Source of the DNA: Symbiodinium natans
Lineage: Eukaryota; Sar; Dinophyceae; Suessiales; Symbiodiniaceae
NCBI GenBank assembly: GCA_905221605.1
Contig: CAJNDS010002492.1
Span: forward strand, 224,024 to 288,023
Reading direction: 5' to 3'
Length of the DNA: 64,000 nucleotides
Shown here: positions 60,105 through 64,000 of the stretch, piece after piece
Numbering within the stretch: position 1 is the stretch's first letter
Layout of the letters: every line of letters begins with the position of its first letter
Translations under genes and position numbers: made by a program
The notes under the pieces: generated by a model
Told to the model about the DNA's origin: nothing
Database searches by the model: none
Seen by the model: only the letters and a program-made list of their open reading frames with translations

Positions 60105-60471
60105 GGGCGCGTTGACAAAGGCCCGGGAAATCCAGAGCCGGACCTATGCCTACATCTCTCCGGGCAAGAAATACGACAAGACAGCATCGCATCGCAGGAT
60201 ACACGACACTGCCGGAAGTACCCTGCAGCCCTGAAGTTCCCAATGCCAGAAGAACCGTACCCTGAACCTTACGCCAACAGGCAATGTTGAAGCGATGCAT
60301 CCAACAAGTACTGTGGATATCAGCGTTTCTGGGACTGCGGGGGCGTATGTTCGCTCACGCATAGGGCGCATCGCACTGGAGGCGTAGGGTGTCTTACCCC
60401 AGCAGGTTGCGACGGTCGGCTGGTCAGTGACCGCGCTGCAGGGGCGCACGCACAGTCATGCGGTCGCGTCA

Positions 60472-60498
60472 GAGAGAGGGAGAGAGAGAGAGAGAGAG
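60472..60498 (+). repeat. (GA)n microsatellite
   Basis: GAGAGAGGGAGAGAGAGAG run upstream of the ankyrin gene; 60500-61100 beyond it shows short telomere-type units and no convincing gene. Confidence 0.9.
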
Positions 60499-61009
60499 GA
60501 AATGCATCCATACACCTCAAGTGGTTGTTACAGGGCCTTGCAGGGCTTTTATGGGAAGTATGAGGATCTTCAAAGGCGTTTTGGGGTATTGCAGGGTAGG
60601 GCTTTAATGGCTAGGGTCAAAGGCTTTAAGACGTTGTACTTCCAAGGGATTCTGGTGCTAAGCCCGATACACCGCAGCTCCGCAACTCCAAACTCCCCCC
60701 GCAGAAACAACCAACAAAGAAAGCTAGAAACCCAAGAAGCCCTACCCTAGACCTAAGTTTTCCTGCTTCGGCCATACACACCCTTTTCATGGAAGGCCCG
60801 AAAGGCCCCCTAAACGGCGCCCCCTGCATTTCCTGAAGACCCCACAAAACCCCAGGCTAAATGCAGGGAACCCCCCCAAACTGGAGGCCCCATGAACCTA
60901 AACCCTTTGTGAACCCTAAACCCTAAGCCCTAAACCCAAATCCTCCACTCCGAACTCTGCAAAGAAACAGATAACTAGCCTTAAAGTCCTAAAGCCCTAA
61001 CCTTCAACC

Positions 61010-61088
61010 CTTAAACCCTTAAACCCTAAAACCCTAAACCCCTGAAACCTTAGAGCCCTAAAGCCCTAAAGCCCTAAAGCCCTAAACC
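61010..61088 (+). repeat. Degenerate CCCTAAA/GCCCTAAA repeats
   Basis: Units of 7-9 bp with frequent single-base gains (CCCTAAAGCCCTAAAG). Confidence 0.85.
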
Positions 61089-61978
61089 ATCAACCCCCGA
61101 GAGGCCTGGCTGCAGGCCGCGATTCGGCGTGAGCCTGGAGGTTTAGGGTTTAGGGTTTAGGGTTTAGGGTAAGCCTGGATGTTTTGCTTTCTCGGTTTGG
61201 GTAAGGCTTCTGCAGCACCATCTTCGGCTTGGGTAGGGTTCAGGGTTCAGGGTTCAAGGCTTGTGGTATTTGGGGCTTGGGGTTTTGGGCTTGTGGTTTT
61301 TGTTGCCACCCGCACTGCACACACCCACATGAGGTGCCCTCTCCGCTTATGGTTTGTGGTCTAGGGATGGGGTTTAAAACAAATCGCTCGCGCTCGGACA
61401 AGCCATGCAGGACACAGGCCAGTGACGAACCAGCCATGGTGAAACATCACGGCCTCCACTTTTCAAGCGTGCACTAGGCCCAATAGCCCGACATGTATTT
61501 GCATGCTGTGCAGAGAGTAGTGCCTCAGCCATGAGTGCAGGGATGTTCTGCTCCAGTGCGGCAGTCTTAAATTCTTGGGGAGGGTGGGGGGGAGCCCAGC
61601 AGTGGAAGGGGATGGGGTCCAGAGTCTAGGAGTTAAGAAGTCCCAAGGCCACTCTCGTCTACTTGTGCTAGACCCCGACACCCAAATCCTAAACATTGAG
61701 GTTACGGGTTGCAGAGCTGACCTCAAATAACACGATGCACAAAAAGACCTAATTCGAGCCGAAGGATTCGTTGACTTCTCCTTGGGGACCAAGATGAGCC
61801 CAAACCGGATCACATCGCCTACGACTATACTCCCTATAATATAGGTATGGGATTAAAGATAATGTGATAGTATACTCCCTACATAAGGTCTATGCTACTA
61901 TAAGTCTATGAACCATAAACCCTCTAGGGTTCAGCTGGTCCCCTAAGGCTCGGGACATGTTGAGGCCAGCTAGAGCCA

Positions 61979-62034
61979 CTAGCCCCAGCTCTGCCTCGCG
62001 CCGGCTGGTTCGTTGGCATCTGTCGAGTCAGCAC
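61979..62034 (-). CDS. Candidate 3'-terminal exon
   Basis: A CCTCAAG|G acceptor, then ADSTDANEPAGARQSWG and TAG (61981-61979), hydrophilic. A poly-G tract (62048-62067 on plus) would lie in the upstream intron. No family recognised. Confidence 0.35.
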
Positions 62035-62047
62035 CTTGAGGGATCTT

Positions 62048-62105
62048 GGGGGGGGGGGGGGGGGGGGGTTTAGGGTTTAGGGTTGGGGGGGGGGGGGGGG
62101 GGGGG
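62048..62105 (+). repeat. Poly-G / TTTAGGG / poly-G composite
   Basis: Two G-runs of about 20 bracket two telomere-type units. Confidence 0.95.
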
Positions 62106-62431
62106 AACTGTTCTTGTTCTAGGCATCTTGTAAGGGAGTACAAGGGAGTGTGTGTGTGCGCTACAGACATCAGAGGGTGGGCTTTCAGGGTTTCGGCGCA
62201 TTAAGCTTCATGGAATTGCGTAGAGGTATCTCAGAGAATGCCCAAGACAGCCCCACAAGAAAACTGTCCGCAACCACACTTGGACCTCAGCCCCCCCCCC
62301 CCCCCCCGCTGCATGCCTGTCGAGTCAGTCTCAAACACAAAACAAACATGCAAAAACCGAAGAGCCCATGAGCAAGCAAACTGCGCCCCTCTTCATGATG
62401 CCCATGACCCGAAGCACAAGACCCACAAACC

Positions 62432-62547
62432 TTCAAAAACCCTAAGCCCTAAACCCTAAACCCTAAGCCCTAAACTTGGCCCTAACCCCTAAGCCCTAAA
62501 CCCTAAGCCCTAAACCCTAAACCCTAAACCCGAAACCCTAAACCCTT
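62432..62547 (+). repeat. Telomere-type CCCTAAA/CCCTAAG array
   Basis: Canonical units alternating with a CCCTAAG variant. Confidence 0.92.
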
Positions 62548-62577
62548 AAGTGGGGGCATAGAGGATGCCCTGCCTGC

Positions 62578-62622
62578 AAGGAGGCCACGGAGGGCGCCCA
62601 GCTCTGACCGGAGCTGGTCTGC
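62578..62622 (-). CDS. Candidate internal exon, coiled-coil-like
   Basis: A GTTTGCCAG|G acceptor preceded by telomere-type sequence, then ADQLRSELGALRGLL with a GC donor after it, or slightly longer. No family recognised. Confidence 0.38.
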
Positions 62623-62651
62623 CTGGCAAACCCAAAGCCAACCTCCTAAGG

Positions 62652-62750
62652 GTTTATAGGGTTTAGGGTTTGGGTTTAGGGTTTGGGGTTTGGGGTTTGG
62701 GGTTTGGGGTTTGGGGTTCAGGGTTCAGGGTTCAGGGTTCAGGGTTCAGG
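62652..62750 (+). repeat. TTTAGGG, TTTGGGG and TTCAGGG blocks
   Basis: Three homogeneous sub-blocks of different units in a row: a few TTTAGGG, then about five TTTGGGG, then about six TTCAGGG. Confidence 0.93.
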
Positions 62751-62844
62751 GCCAAACACAACGCAGGAATGAGCGCATCTGATCTGAGCTCCGGAACGCT
62801 ATGTAGACATGCAACGACAAGTCGTCACAAGCCCTGCCGAAGTC

Positions 62845-63116
62845 TCAGATATGCGTAGCTTCATGGCTTGGCTCTGCGGCTGCTTCGGCCTTCTCCTTCT
62901 CCTCGTCGTATCTCGTCGCGAGCCACGCTTTCTCTTTCCGCTCCTCCGCGCTGCCGGTGGCTCAAGCATGTACAAGGAGGCTTGTGGTCCAGGTGTCAGC
63001 ATTGTACGATTCTGGGCACCTAGGTTGGTTAGGTGCCGGCAGCTACGAAAAGCGCGAGATGAAACACCTTCTATCGGGAACCTCGTGCTGACAGCTTGCT
63101 CCGCTTCAGCCCAGTT

Positions 63117-63179
<63 letters not shown>

Positions 63180-63200
63180 GCTGCGACTCGGAGTTCTCAT
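62845..63200 (-). CDS. Short polyglutamine protein, two exons
   Basis: Exon 1 63200-63076: MRTPSRSK, then ~19 CAG-type codons, then GNWAEAEQAVSTRFP. Exon 2 62950-62845: AEERKEKAWLATRYDEEKEK and AEAAAEPSHEATHI to TGA. The join keeps phase only with a GA donor (GATAGA) and a GGCAG acceptor over a 125-nt intron. The unspliced ORF instead runs into an arginine-rich tail. Total about 76 aa. The frame is open a little upstream of the ATG, so more exons may exist. The charged, helix-like end supports this frame; function unknown. Confidence 0.4.
63121..63178 (+). repeat. (CTG/CAG)19 triplet repeat
   Basis: Perfect triplets; glutamine codons on the minus strand in the gene model above. Confidence 0.98.
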
Positions 63201-63228
63201 GTCTCTTCTCTTCTTAGCAGCCCAGTAA

Positions 63229-63322
63229 GCATATTATAATAAGGGCACCCCTTTTTGGGGTTGGTTACTTTATAAGGGAACTCAGGACCAAAAACAAGGG
63301 TAAAGGGTACCACCGGGCTACC
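63229..63322 (+). repeat. Dispersed repeat copy without telomere insert
   Basis: Partner of 58687-58832; represents the empty state of that locus type. Confidence 0.88.
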
Positions 63323-63327
63323 AAGTC

Positions 63328-63705
63328 TTGTACAGTGGAGCAGGCTGGAGGGTGCAGGCGGCGTCCTTCTCGATAACTTGCTGGAGCCAAACCTCCGAAA
63401 AAGGCATCTGGATCAGCTGGCTGTTCATGGCAGATCTTCAGAGCACTACCATATACATCATATACGTCCTAAACAATTCAAGGGGAATTCTTAACTGGCC
63501 AGGCGATAAGGCGACCGTGTGGCGGTCGCAGTCTTCGGGCAGCTTTTCCCTCACACCTCTCATGCGCTATACCTGCTATCTCTCACACAACACGTTCTCA
63601 AACGTATCCCCCGGGCACAGCTACGTGCAGCGCGCCATAGGACTCTATGGCACCATGACCGGCCAACGGGTGGCAAGGGCGGTTAGTTTGCTTAGTTACC
63701 CCTGA
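63328..63705 (+). CDS. Hypothetical ORF, 125 aa
   Basis: Intact plus-strand frame with protein-like composition (STTIYIIYVLNNSRGILNWP; later GHSYVQRAIGLYGTMTGQRV). It may be one exon of a larger gene, because a further candidate exon follows at 63723-63839. No motif recognised. Confidence 0.32.
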   Translation: MYSGAGWRVQAASFSITCWSQTSEKGIWISWLFMADLQSTTIYIIYVLNNSRGILNWPGDKATVWRSQSSGSFSLTPLMRYTCYLSHNTFSNVSPGHSYVQRAIGLYGTMTGQRVARAVSLLSYP

Positions 63706-63722
63706 AGGCTCCTATCAAAAAG

Positions 63723-63839
63723 TCCCCTGTTCCCCCCCTCCCGCCACCGGAACTGGCCCCACCTCTATCTGGGCCGGGGGCTCAGGCGATGAGGCGCCAG
63801 AGCCCATGGTGGACGAGCTCAGGGCTAAATTCGGGCTAG
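63723..63839 (+). CDS. Candidate internal exon (plus strand)
   Basis: The frame reads TSIWAGGSGDEAPEPMVDEL then RAKFGL before a CTAG|GTAGCT donor; the acceptor CAAAAAG at 63722 is weak. No family recognised. Confidence 0.33.
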   Translation, partial: SPVPPLPPPELAPPLSGPGAQAMRRQSPWWTSSGLNSG

Positions 63840-64000
63840 GTAGCTGGGGACTCTTGGGGACGTGGTTGCTTAGGCCTCTTAACCCCTAAACCCAAAAAGT
63901 ACTCTCTAGGTGGGCCAGTGTCTCAAACTCACCTTCTCTGTGAGTCTGCGAAAGTTTGGAGGCTGGGGATCTCAACAGCAAGGCCCCGCGAGGTTGGAGC

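Overview
Kind of organism. The window looks like nuclear DNA of a dinoflagellate, most likely of the Symbiodiniaceae/Suessiales type. This is inferred from several signs together: Ty1/copia polyproteins with Gly-Lys-rich Gag linkers and LPGQRDAA-type reverse transcriptase; a ubiquitin-like plus ankyrin-repeat gene; introns with GC-AG and GA-AG ends next to GT-AG and with an AG|G acceptor rule; Arabidopsis-type TTTAGGG repeats everywhere; and many microsatellites and homopolymer tracts. I see no rRNA, tRNA, CRISPR or bacterial operon structure. Layout. 1-7194: the 5' part of a copia element (A) on the minus strand, one open frame of more than 2300 codons running off the left edge. 7200-20250: exons of a SAP-domain, Ala/Lys/Glu-rich gene on the minus strand; most of its introns hold telomere-type (CCCTAAA/TTTAGGG) arrays or short dispersed repeats, and one intron is occupied by an apparently intact 8.8-kb copia element (B, 10753-19590) with identical 216-bp LTRs and a GAATC target duplication. 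Element B encodes a 2756-aa polyprotein that carries, between protease and integrase, a methyltransferase-like and a 2OG-Fe(II)-dioxygenase-like segment. 20250-31700: many short candidate exons on both strands among telomere-type arrays, microsatellites, poly-C/G tracts and short hairpin repeats; the best gene is the four-exon minus-strand model at 28212-28805. 31709-48925: a 17.2-kb higher-order satellite made of a ~450-bp module with a perfect foldback and a 230-bp module with nested inverted repeats, broken by a 100-N assembly gap. 48926-52530: candidate genes again, the best being a four-exon minus-strand gene at 51171-51881 with telomere-repeat introns. 52531-56155: two nested TIR elements, each with an apparent 8-bp target duplication. 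56160-64000: exons, telomere-type arrays, the ankyrin gene (58855-60104, minus, one GC-AG intron), a short polyglutamine gene model and a few unassigned ORFs. How it fits together. The phase-consistent gene models show that much of the telomere-type repeat here lies inside spliced introns. Some introns consist almost entirely of it, and one acceptor and a few codons appear to come from the repeat. A repeat pair differing only by a 42-bp telomere-type block (58767-58808) shows that such blocks are gained by insertion. Exon models were read by eye from frame, phase and splice dinucleotides; none is supported by transcripts, and in this GC-rich DNA both strands often stay open, so isolated exons get low confidence.
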